Notes: generated by a model from the sequence alone, not told the origin. A stretch of 12,139 nt of DNA from Campylobacterales bacterium (GCA_019752775.1 JAIELU010000219.1:1-12139), one strand, 5' to 3'. Counted from the first letter of the stretch, positions 6,666 through 12,139 are shown. Numbers and translations: made by a program.

Positions 6666-6953
6666 TTTAACTCCTTTGATATATATGTTTACGAAATACA
6701 TAATTGCACTTAGCGTTCCACAGAAAAAAATTTCTAAAAAAAATTTCTAAATTTTATATAAATGCCTTAAATACGATGTTTATAAAGTTCATTTTTTATA
6801 AAATTCATTTTTCGGATATTTATTATCCTATTTTATTAAAACAAATTTTGTAAATTTTTTTGTAAAAAGGAGATTAAAAATATAAATAATTTAATTTTTA
6901 AGATAGTATTCGAGTATAAAAATATCTTTGTAATTAAAAGGATTAAGATAAAT
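6666..6953. promoter_or_regulatory. Divergent regulatory region between nifH and the MgtC-like gene
   Basis: These 288 bases hold no gene. They contain the nifH ribosome site and sigma-54 promoter. Just upstream is a 13-base tandem repeat, AAAAAAATTTCTA twice (6724-6749), likely to be curved A-tract DNA. Next come two copies of TTATAAA(G/A)TTCATTTTT, 16 bases apart (6780-6812), and an inverted repeat GGATA-N5-TATCC (6814-6828). The last two elements lie roughly 85-135 bases upstream of the predicted nifH start, where sigma-54 activators usually bind. No canonical NifA site (TGT-N10-ACA) was found. For the plus-strand gene, TATAAA at 6915-6920 is a weak -10 candidate. Confidence 0.5.
6706..6720 (-). 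promoter_or_regulatory. Sigma-54 (-24/-12) promoter of nifH
   Basis: On the minus strand the site reads TGGAACGCTAAGTGC, with invariant GG and GC separated by exactly 10 bases. The consensus is TGGCACG-N4-TTGC. Differences are A for C after TGG and G for the first T of TTGC. The GC lies at 6707-6706, predicting transcription from about 6694 and a leader of about 29 bases before the nifH ATG at 6665. The rpoN gene in the same window supports it. Confidence 0.8.
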
Positions 6954-8210
6954 ATGAGTTTAGATTCTTTATTAACACATTTCATTTTAACAATATTATT
7001 CAGTTTTTTAATAGGTTTAGAATTAAGAGCATATAAAGTGATGTTTCATCCAGATGATAGAGAATTCTTTGGTACAGCAAGAACTTATACTTTTGTAGGT
7101 GTGTTAGGATTCATCTTATATAAAATAGAACCAATTAATTTTAGCGTTTATATTGCTGGATTTATGGGTATTTCTTTACTATTTGTATTATTTTATAATA
7201 AACTTTTAACTGAAAAGAATCATAGTATTGTTTTATATTTAGTTTTATTAGTTGTTTATAGTTTTGGTCCCTTATCAGATCTTTTCCCTTTATGGTTTTC
7301 ATCTTTCATTTTTGTAGTGACTATTTTTCTATTGAATGCAAAGAAAAATATATTAAGTTTTAATATGAATATAAATATCTATGAATTTGAAACTTTAGGT
7401 AAAATGGTTTTACTTTCAGCAGTTATTCTTCCTTTACTTCCACAAGATAAAATCATTCCATATTTAGGAATTTCTTTATATAAAATTTGGCTAACAGTTG
7501 TGGTGATTTCTGCTATTTCTTATGCGGGTTATATTGTACAAAAGTATTTATTCCCATCAAAAGGTATATTTTTAACAGGTTTAATTGGTGGAACTTATTC
7601 TTCAACAGCAACTACTGTTGTTTTATCAAAGAAGGCTAATACTTTAGAAAAGAACCATATTATAACCGCTTCAATCATAGCAGCAACAACTATGATGTAT
7701 ATAAGAATACTTGCAATTTCTGCTATTTTCAATATTGAAGTTGCTAAAACAATTTTGTTACCATTTTTGTTTTTTATAATTTTAACAATAATAATCACCT
7801 ATGTTTATTATATAAAAGCATCTAAAACTGTTGGTAACTTTGAAATAAAAGATTCTAATCCTTTGGAATTAGGTACTGCATTTATATTTGCATTTTTGTT
7901 TGTTATTACAATGTTAGTTACAAATTATGTAATTGATAATTATGGTTCAAGTGGATTGCAATTCTTATCTGTAATTGTTGGTTTTACTGATATTGATCCA
8001 TTTATTTTGTCTTTATTAACTGGAAAATATACAATTGAAGCTTCTCAAATTGCATCTGCAATAATTATAGCTTCAGGAAGTAATAATATTTTAAAATCTA
8101 TTTATGCATTATGGTTTGGTAGAGACAAAACTTTTTCTAGTTTTGTATGGTTAATGATTTTAGGAATTTTCACGATTTTAGTAGGATTTTTCTTTAGATT
8201 TTCCTACTAA
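6954..8210 (+). CDS. MgtC/SapB-DUF4010 family integral membrane protein
   Basis: This 418-residue, strongly hydrophobic protein has about a dozen predicted membrane segments. The N-terminal third resembles MgtC/SapB: a first helix ending FLIGLELR (about residues 18-25) and GTARTYTFVGVLG (about 40-52), like the conserved Arg-Thr motif of MgtC proteins. The rest resembles DUF4010, with the signature GGTYSSTATTVVLS around residues 212-225 and small-residue-rich helices near the C-terminus (SAIIIASGSNNILKS). Substrate and function are unknown; magnesium or other ion homeostasis is only inferred from the MgtC name. It is the only plus-strand gene here, divergent from nifH and convergent with rpoN. 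The ribosome site (AAAAGGA) is about 12 bases from ATG, somewhat far. It may be a nif-unrelated resident of the island. Confidence 0.85.
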   Translation: MSLDSLLTHFILTILFSFLIGLELRAYKVMFHPDDREFFGTARTYTFVGVLGFILYKIEPINFSVYIAGFMGISLLFVLFYNKLLTEKNHSIVLYLVLLVVYSFGPLSDLFPLWFSSFIFVVTIFLLNAKKNILSFNMNINIYEFETLGKMVLLSAVILPLLPQDKIIPYLGISLYKIWLTVVVISAISYAGYIVQKYLFPSKGIFLTGLIGGTYSSTATTVVLSKKANTLEKNHIITASIIAATTMMYIRILAISAIFNIEVAKTILLPFLFFIILTIIITYVYYIKASKTVGNFEIKDSNPLELGTAFIFAFLFVITMLVTNYVIDNYGSSGLQFLSVIVGFTDIDPFILSLLTGKYTIEASQIASAIIIASGSNNILKSIYALWFGRDKTFSSFVWLMILGIFTILVGFFFRFSY

Positions 8211-8212
8211 AA
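8176..8212 (+). other. Hairpin overlapping the stop of the MgtC-like gene
   Basis: An 11-base perfect inverted repeat (TTTTAGTAGGA / TCCTACTAAAA) with a 15-base loop spans the last codons and the stop. A T-rich loop but no following U-tract makes intrinsic termination weak. It may be a transcript 3'-end stabiliser. Confidence 0.4.
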
Positions 8213-8226
8213 TGTGATTGTTACAC

Positions 8227-8364
8227 TTAATCCTTTGTATCTTTTTGTAGTTTAATACCACTTGGAATAATTGAAATTGTACTTAATGGTTGTTTTCTCT
8301 GATGAGCACTATTTTGTACTAAGTGATTTAATGATTCAAATTTCTTTTCTAACTCAAGTAGTTT
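8227..8364 (-). pseudogene. Relic of a sensor histidine kinase (HisKA dimerisation segment)
   Basis: Between the convergent MgtC-like and rpoN genes, the minus strand carries a 45-codon open stretch bounded by TAA at 8365-8367 and by its own TAA at 8227-8229. It has no start codon. It reads ...LLELEKKFESLNHLVQ, then NSAHQRKQPLSTISIIPSGI, then KLQKDTKD. This resembles the phospho-acceptor helix of histidine kinases with an AHQWRQPLSxIS motif, common in Campylobacterota; here the usual WR is replaced by RK. The sensor and catalytic ATPase domains are absent on both sides, so I read it as a decayed remnant. The flanking bases at 8368-8461 show no further recognisable coding. A short expressed peptide cannot be excluded but lacks start signals. 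Confidence 0.6.
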
Positions 8365-8443
8365 TTAAAGTGTAAAGTTTTTTACAATTAATAAAATTTG
8401 TTAGTAGAGTAATTTGTTGATTATAAATAAAAAGGGATTAATT

Positions 8444-8458
8444 AAGAGTAAAACTCTT
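8444..8458 (-). terminator. Small hairpin after rpoN, possible terminator
   Basis: A 6-base stem (AAGAGT / ACTCTT) with a 3-base loop lies 3 bases downstream of the rpoN stop. The U-rich stretch on the minus strand begins only about 10 bases later. This is weak as an intrinsic terminator, but it is the only candidate after rpoN. Confidence 0.3.
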
Positions 8459-8461
8459 TGA

Positions 8462-9709
8462 TTATAGATTTTCAACCTTATATAATTTTTTTCTCTCTTT
8501 TGAAGAAGGAATATCTAATATTTTTCTATATTTAGTTATGGTTCTTCTAACCATTTTAAGACCAAACTTTGTTTCTATGAATTCTAAAATAGCTTCATCT
8601 GTTAAAGGAACCTCTTTATCTTCATAATCAACTAACCTTTTTATATAACTTTTTATTTGTGATGATGACAAATCTTTATCAACAGCATTTGTGAAAAAGA
8701 ATTTTAATGGAAAAATTCCCAAATTACACTCGATATATTTGTTTGATACCGCTCTACTTATTGTTGATTCTGCAAATCCTAATTCGGCTGCAATCTCTTG
8801 CATAGAAAAAGGTCGTAATTCTCCTCCCACAAAAAAAGATATTTGTTTTTCTACAATTATTAAAACAATTTTGTAAAGTGTTGATTTTCGCAAGTTTAGT
8901 AGATTTACTAAATCTTTTGCTTCTTTTAGCTTCTCTTTTATATTCTCATTTTTTGTAATAAATGGATTTTTAACTTTTATATCAGGGTAATAATCATTGT
9001 TTATTTTTATCTCTATATCTTCATTAATTTCAATAAAGAAATCAGGGATTACTTGTACATTGTCATTTATATAATCAATGGCAGGGGGATTATTGAAATA
9101 TTTTATAATATTTTTCGCATCATTAAATCTGTGATGCGAAGCATATTTATCAACATGAGCAATATCTTTTATGATTTTTTTAGTGAAATTATATAATTCA
9201 TCATCTATTTTTCTATCAAAAGAATCTAATTGAAATAAAAAAGATTCTTGAAGATCTCTTGCACCAATTCCACTTGGTTCTAATCTTGCAAATCTTTGTC
9301 TAATTGATTCTACATACTCTTTATATACATTGCAAGTAATTGCTATTTTTTCTACATCTCCATCAAAATATCCATTTTCATCAATATCACACAAAATCTC
9401 AAGTGCAACTTTTTGTGAATTTGGCGTTGGAAATAGTGTTTCATTCTCAATTTGTTCACTTATTTTATCATTCAAAGATTTTGAATAAAAAGCTAGTGAT
9501 TCAATAAATTCTCCACTTGTACCATTTGAAGTAAAATTACTATAAAAATCTTTCGATTTTGTTACTTCCAAAAAAGGATTTTCGTAAGACAAATTTGTCA
9601 AGTACGATTCTAAATCTTGGATAGATGTCTGTAGCATAGGAAGCCACAACTTTAGGGATAAATTTAAGTTCTGCTTTTGAGCAGTTGATATTGAAAGTGT
9701 TTGTGCCAT
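8462..9709 (-). CDS. rpoN: RNA polymerase sigma-54 factor RpoN
   Basis: This 415-residue sigma-54 factor directs RNA polymerase to -24/-12 promoters that need an ATP-driven activator. Region I (about residues 1-48) shows the Q/L-rich start and the YLTNLSYENPFLE motif. The acidic region II is short. The core-binding region contains LEPSGIGARDLQESFLFQL (143-161). The helix-turn-helix is around 302-327 (SMQEIAAELGFAESTISRAV), and the RpoN box, VRRTITKYRK, lies at 387-396. It is shorter than enterobacterial RpoN (about 477) but has every domain. It is the last gene after nifZ, the two ferredoxin-like genes and a hairpin, so it is probably co-transcribed with them. Its ribosome site is weak: GGA lies 12 bases before ATG, inside the hairpin. 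It likely serves the nifH promoter in this window. Whether it is the cell's only RpoN cannot be seen. Confidence 0.95.
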   Translation of the reverse strand: MAQTLSISTAQKQNLNLSLKLWLPMLQTSIQDLESYLTNLSYENPFLEVTKSKDFYSNFTSNGTSGEFIESLAFYSKSLNDKISEQIENETLFPTPNSQKVALEILCDIDENGYFDGDVEKIAITCNVYKEYVESIRQRFARLEPSGIGARDLQESFLFQLDSFDRKIDDELYNFTKKIIKDIAHVDKYASHHRFNDAKNIIKYFNNPPAIDYINDNVQVIPDFFIEINEDIEIKINNDYYPDIKVKNPFITKNENIKEKLKEAKDLVNLLNLRKSTLYKIVLIIVEKQISFFVGGELRPFSMQEIAAELGFAESTISRAVSNKYIECNLGIFPLKFFFTNAVDKDLSSSQIKSYIKRLVDYEDKEVPLTDEAILEFIETKFGLKMVRRTITKYRKILDIPSSKERKKLYKVENL

Positions 9710-9719
9710 AGTTTTATTT

Positions 9720-9746
9720 TGTCCAAATTCTAAAAGAATTTGGACA
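9720..9746 (-). other. Hairpin in front of rpoN
   Basis: A perfect 12-base inverted repeat (TGTCCAAATTCT / AGAATTTGGACA) with a 3-base loop lies between the ferredoxin stop and the rpoN ATG. On the minus strand it ends 10 bases before ATG and is followed by A-rich, not U-rich, sequence. The only Shine-Dalgarno-like GGA for rpoN is inside its 3' arm. It may damp rpoN translation or protect the upstream messenger; an inefficient terminator is the alternative. Confidence 0.7.
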
Positions 9747-9762
9747 TTCCTTAGTATATTTT

Positions 9763-10059
9763 TTAATACTTTATTCTAATTACACCGTTTGGTTTAATTA
9801 TTTTCATTTGACAAGATAATCTTGATTTCTCAGTATTTGTACCAGCACCAGCTTCTGCAATAACTTTTTTCTCTTTTTCATTAATATCTGAAATAAATTC
9901 CATACCTTGTTCAATTGAAACTAGACAAGTTCCACACTCACCATCTCTACAACCAAATGGTAATGCTGAACCTGATGCTTCAACTACGTCTTGAATTGTA
10001 CTTCCTGGTTTTACGTTAATTGCTAAAAAGTCATTTACGATTTCTACTCTTGTTGTCAT
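9763..10059 (-). CDS. [2Fe-2S] ferredoxin, nif-associated, FeSII/plant-type
   Basis: This 98-residue ferredoxin has cluster ligands C37, C42 and C45 in PFGCRDGECGTCLVS and C83 in RLSCQMKI, the C-x4-C-x2-C...C pattern of plant-type [2Fe-2S] proteins. The sequence around the cluster resembles the Azotobacter Shethna protein II (FeSII), which forms an oxygen-protective complex with nitrogenase, and other nif-linked [2Fe-2S] ferredoxins. It is somewhat shorter than FeSII (about 122). It could donate electrons in cofactor assembly or protect nitrogenase; the sequence does not decide which. It starts 10 bases after the stop of a cysteine-poor paralogue, behind AAGGAA, and is followed by a hairpin and rpoN. 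Confidence 0.9.
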   Translation of the reverse strand: MTTRVEIVNDFLAINVKPGSTIQDVVEASGSALPFGCRDGECGTCLVSIEQGMEFISDINEKEKKVIAEAGAGTNTEKSRLSCQMKIIKPNGVIRIKY

Positions 10060-10069
10060 TTTTATTTCC

Positions 10070-10414
10070 TTATTTTAATTTGAATGGTTTTACTAAAATA
10101 TCACCTTTGATTAACATCATTGGTGCAATTCTTATTTTCGGACTAATTGTAAATTGTTGGCATTGTTCAGCTTCACTTGCAGTAATTGCTCCAAGTTTTA
10201 CTAAAATATCTAACTCTTCATCTTCCATATAACTTGTTGGTTCTTCAGTACTTAAGTTTTCAACAGAAATTAAACACCCAGAATAATCACCATCAACTGC
10301 AAATGGAATTGGTACATTCTTTTCTTTTGCTAATCGAACAATTGGTTCACCAGTTTTTGCATCATATACCCCATCAGTTACCGCGTCAAAATGCATAAAA
10401 ATCACTTTTGCCAT
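10070..10414 (-). CDS. Ferredoxin-like protein lacking two of four cluster cysteines
   Basis: This 114-residue protein aligns with the adjacent [2Fe-2S] ferredoxin. VPIPFAVDGDYSGCLISVEN corresponds to ALPFGCRDGECGTCLVSIEQ, and the EAEQCQQFTI region corresponds to KSRLSCQMKI. Only the third and fourth ligand positions keep Cys (C47 and C85); the first two are replaced in AVDGDYSGC. A normal [2Fe-2S] cluster is therefore unlikely. The frame is intact, has a strong AAGGAGG site 6 bases before ATG, and sits directly before the intact paralogue, so it is maintained rather than dying. Roles could be a nitrogenase-binding or regulatory module that keeps the fold without redox function, or a heterodimer partner of the neighbour. 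Its C-terminus (about residues 91-114) extends beyond the paralogue's end. Confidence 0.75.
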   Translation of the reverse strand: MAKVIFMHFDAVTDGVYDAKTGEPIVRLAKEKNVPIPFAVDGDYSGCLISVENLSTEEPTSYMEDEELDILVKLGAITASEAEQCQQFTISPKIRIAPMMLIKGDILVKPFKLK

Positions 10415-10464
10415 ATTTTCCTCCTTCTACTATTTAATAGACTTGTTTACTAAAATAAGATCAC

Positions 10465-10508
10465 CAAGCCAAGTAAAAAAGTTTTTCTAAACTCTTTTAC
10501 TTGGCTTG
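10465..10508 (-). other. Long hairpin between nifZ and the ferredoxin-like gene
   Basis: A perfect 14-base inverted repeat (CAAGCCAAGTAAAA / TTTTACTTGGCTTG) encloses an A/C mismatch and a further 5-base stem (AGTTT / AAACT) with a 4-base loop. It begins 8 bases after the nifZ stop. On the minus strand it is followed by GTGATCTTATTTTAG, without a clean U-tract. It may be a partial terminator, an RNase processing barrier, or a boundary between two differentially expressed halves of the operon. Confidence 0.75.
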
Positions 10509-10516
10509 AGCAAACA

Positions 10517-10909
10517 TTATTTTGAGTAATTCATCTCTCTATGTTTTCTCATGAATTCAAGTTCTTCTTTTACTTCATCTCTATAATCTTCCATTGCTAA
10601 TAGTTCGTGTTCCCGGCAACCAACTACTTCAATAAGAGCATTTAAATCTAAAAAATGAACTTCATAAACTCTAATTACTTGTAAAAATTCCCCAATTGAT
10701 TTTATATAACCAATAGCACCTGCTTGAACCATTACTGTTCCAATTGGAGCGTGTGGATATGTACCATCATTTTTTATATCTTCAAGAAGTTTGACCTTTT
10801 GACCTATACCAAATTTTGGTTCATCTTCATCTTTTCCAGATCTTGATGCAGTTATACTATCATGTAAAATTGTATCTGCATCGACGATATCTTTATGATT
10901 AACACCCAC
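10517..10909 (-). CDS. nifZ: NifZ, MoFe-protein maturation factor
   Basis: With the GTG start chosen here this is a 130-residue NifZ. The family core is clear: KFGIGQKVKLLEDIKNDGTY (about residues 32-51), PHAPIGTVMVQAGAIGYIKS, FLQVIRVYEVHFLD, and the C-terminal VVGCREHELL. In Azotobacter and Klebsiella, NifZ acts in the second P-cluster formation step on NifDK. An open frame extends 18 codons further up to an ATG at 10963, but GTG at 10909 has a perfect AGGAGG 5 bases upstream and gives the normal family N-terminus. The start overlaps the end of nifW by 11 bases, so nifW and nifZ are translationally coupled. A strong hairpin follows the stop. Confidence 0.92.
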   Translation of the reverse strand: MGVNHKDIVDADTILHDSITASRSGKDEDEPKFGIGQKVKLLEDIKNDGTYPHAPIGTVMVQAGAIGYIKSIGEFLQVIRVYEVHFLDLNALIEVVGCREHELLAMEDYRDEVKEELEFMRKHREMNYSK

Positions 10910-11240
10910 AGTTTCCTCCTTGAGTTCCAGTAGTAGAGCTAGTTCCACAAGATGAACAACCATCTAGTTTTCCTGTTTCATACATATTCCAAACATCAGC
11001 AGCACTTGGAGAGTGACCAGTTTTGTAGTCACCATAAACTCTAAGTAGTGAGAATTTTAGGAATTCTAAAAGTTTATTTTCATCTGCAATTGAATCTATC
11101 CCTTTTTTTATCAAAGTTCCGTACTCTTTCATGATATGAAATCTTTTTACATTTAGTAGCTTTTGATCAAATTCAAGACCAAAGAAATTAAAGAAATCTT
11201 CAGTATCTCTTAGTTTATAAAAATCTTCAACACTTTGCAT
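10899..11240 (-). CDS. nifW: NifW, nitrogenase stabilising/protective protein with Cys-rich tail
   Basis: This 113-residue protein carries the NifW core: EDFFNFFGLEFDQKLLNVKR (about residues 14-33) followed by FHIMKEYGTLI, then a helical segment with LLRVYGDYKTGHS. NifW binds the MoFe protein and is linked to its maturation and oxygen tolerance. The C-terminus is unusual: DGCSSCGTSSTTGTQGGNCG then a final C, with cysteines at 95, 98, 111 and 113. That tail could bind a metal or cluster. The coding for the last residues contains the AGGAGG ribosome site of nifZ. The start follows AAAGGA, 13 bases after the nifF stop. Confidence 0.88.
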   Translation of the reverse strand: MQSVEDFYKLRDTEDFFNFFGLEFDQKLLNVKRFHIMKEYGTLIKKGIDSIADENKLLEFLKFSLLRVYGDYKTGHSPSAADVWNMYETGKLDGCSSCGTSSTTGTQGGNCGC

Positions 11241-11253
11241 TTTATATCCTTTA

Positions 11254-11769
11254 TTACAAGTCTAATTCATCTTTTAAAGTTTCAATCCAATCTTTGATTC
11301 TAGCTTTTGTTAAACTTTTTTCATTGTGGTTATCAATAGCTAAACCACAAAGTTTATCATCCATTTGTGCAAGTGAAAATTCAAACTTATATCCCTCAAC
11401 TGGAACAAATCCAACAACAGTAGCACCAGCTTTTGTGAATGTTTTGTAAAGTTTCCCTAGTGCTGAACAGAAATGTTCTCCATGTTTTACACAATCACCT
11501 GCTCCAAAAAAAGCAACAGTTTTCCCTGAGAAATCAATATTATCAGATTCAATTTCTAGAATTGGATCAACCCATGAGTGGTGAACATCACCTTGTCCCC
11601 AAGTTGAACTTCCTAAAAATAAAATGTCATACTCTAGAAGTTGATCAACATTGTCAAAATCTTCTTCCATATTTATAATTTCATCAACATCAAATTCTTT
11701 TGCTAATGCTTTTGCAATAGCCATTGATGTACCACCTGCTGTTCCACAAAAAATTCCAATGTTTGCCAT
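11254..11769 (-). CDS. nifF: Nif flavodoxin NifF
   Basis: This 171-residue long-chain flavodoxin is the FMN-carrying electron donor to the Fe protein. The phosphate-binding loop is GTAGGTS at residues 9-15. The first FMN-stacking region is STWGQGD at 55-61, with W57. The second loop is GAGDCVKHGEHFC (89-101), and the extra segment of long-chain flavodoxins appears around VEGYKFEFSLA (124-134). The end, ARIKDWIETLKDEL, is typical. Two cysteines, C93 and C101, sit in the second FMN loop, where most flavodoxins have other residues. Position inside the nif accessory run, 13 bases before nifW and 9 bases after the DUF269 gene, supports NifF over a housekeeping flavodoxin. Confidence 0.92.
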   Translation of the reverse strand: MANIGIFCGTAGGTSMAIAKALAKEFDVDEIINMEEDFDNVDQLLEYDILFLGSSTWGQGDVHHSWVDPILEIESDNIDFSGKTVAFFGAGDCVKHGEHFCSALGKLYKTFTKAGATVVGFVPVEGYKFEFSLAQMDDKLCGLAIDNHNEKSLTKARIKDWIETLKDELDL

Positions 11770-11778
11770 ATTTAATCC

Positions 11779-12139
11779 TTAAATGTTTTTATACTTATCG
11801 TAAGTTTCTTGAGCGTTTTGAAGAAACTTTTCACCCTCTTCTTCTAGTTTTTCATATTCTCTAAAAGAGTATCTATGCGCATCTTTGAAGAATTTTTCAC
11901 AAAGAACAATTTTCCCTGCGAAAACTACAACTCTTCCAAATCCTTCATGACTCATTTCCATTACAACAGAAGCCATAACACCTGTAATTTTTTCAAATGC
12001 AAGTGCAACTGCTTGAAAAATAAGTCTTATATCTTTGATTTGCATCTCATCAATATCAGCAATAATAGGAATATTTTTTAAATCTTCTTTTGTTCTGATG
12101 TATTTTTCAACAATTAGTTCTTCATTACTTTTACCAGTC
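11779..12139 (-). CDS. NifX-associated protein, DUF269 family (5' end cut by window)
   Basis: The frame remains open to the right edge, giving about 120 visible residues. The beginning is missing; an ATG at 12045 is an internal methionine. Visible pieces match the DUF269 nif family as I recall it: TGKSNEELIVEKYI then KEDLKNIPIIADID, followed by FQAVALAFEKITGVMASVVM, MSHEGFGRVVVFAGKIVL and HRYSFREYEKLEEEGEKFL. Family members are about 150 residues, so perhaps 30-40 N-terminal residues lie outside. These genes usually follow nifX or nifEN and are thought to act in FeMo-cofactor biosynthesis or trafficking. It is followed by nifF after 9 bases, so nifE/N/X are likely just beyond the edge. Confidence 0.88.
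   Translation of the reverse strand, partial: TGKSNEELIVEKYIRTKEDLKNIPIIADIDEMQIKDIRLIFQAVALAFEKITGVMASVVMEMSHEGFGRVVVFAGKIVLCEKFFKDAHRYSFREYEKLEEEGEKFLQNAQETYDKYKNI

Noticed and set aside
6666..6701. A longer NifH reading frame starting with ATG at 6701 (12 extra residues)
   Set aside because: The ATG lies between the -12 element and the predicted transcript start near 6694, has no ribosome site, and the extra residues do not fit the NifH N-terminus. ATG at 6665 has AAAGGAG.
6864..6880. A strong Shine-Dalgarno-like AAAAAGGAGAT in the nifH/MgtC-like spacer
   Set aside because: No ATG, GTG or TTG follows at usable spacing, and the frames after it close quickly, so I see no small gene.
6666..6953. 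A canonical NifA upstream activator site (TGT-N10-ACA)
   Set aside because: I checked each TGT in the spacer and none has ACA at the required distance.
10910..10963. A longer NifZ frame starting with ATG at 10963
   Set aside because: It lies within nifW coding and lacks a ribosome site. GTG at 10909 is preceded by AGGAGG at ideal spacing.
11779..12045. An 88-residue complete small protein starting at 12045
   Set aside because: The frame continues open to the window edge, and the upstream codons match the N-terminal half of DUF269, so this Met is internal.
1..12139. CRISPR arrays, tRNA or rRNA genes, insertion sequences, attachment sites
   Set aside because: I saw no regularly spaced repeats, RNA gene landmarks, transposase frames or terminal inverted repeats with target duplications.

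Overview
The window is an AT-rich nitrogen-fixation and molybdate-uptake region, most likely from a Campylobacterota bacterium of the Arcobacter group. Three things point there: the strongly AT-biased coding; the modA / di-Mop protein / modB gene order, which I recall from Campylobacter; and a relic histidine-kinase fragment with an HQ-x-x-QPLSxIS core of the style common in Arcobacter-type sensor kinases. The genus is an inference; the nif assignment is firm.

All genes but one are on the minus strand, so they read from high to low coordinates. From the right edge leftwards there is a run of nif accessory genes: a DUF269 (NifX-associated) gene cut by the window edge, nifF flavodoxin, nifW, nifZ, a cysteine-poor ferredoxin-like protein, an intact [2Fe-2S] ferredoxin, and rpoN (sigma-54). 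Next comes a 251-base convergent spacer that holds a decayed histidine-kinase fragment. The single plus-strand gene follows, a MgtC/DUF4010 membrane protein. A divergent 288-base regulatory region carries a good sigma-54 -24/-12 promoter for nifH. Then comes the nitrogenase operon nifH - orf118 - nifD - nifK, ending in a rho-independent terminator. Last is the molybdate operon modE - modA - di-Mop protein - modB (cut by the left edge), preceded by two ModE-type operators.

The parts fit together as follows. ModE/ModABC would secure and sense molybdate for FeMo-cofactor. NifHDK is the Mo nitrogenase, with all P-cluster and cofactor ligands present. Flavodoxin and ferredoxin are candidate electron donors or protective partners. 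NifW, NifZ and the DUF269 protein belong to MoFe-protein maturation. The local sigma-54 matches the sigma-54 promoter in front of nifH. No NifA-like activator gene and no canonical NifA upstream site is visible here.

The least explained items are: a 118-residue protein of unknown family between nifH and nifD; a NifH with about 12 extra residues just before the cluster loop; a ferredoxin paralogue that has lost two of four cluster cysteines beside an intact copy; a Cys-rich tail on NifW; and three long perfect hairpins without U-tracts at gene junctions, which look like RNA processing or expression-ratio elements rather than terminators. Two apparent long starts (modE and nifH) are corrected here to starts that agree with ribosome sites and promoters.
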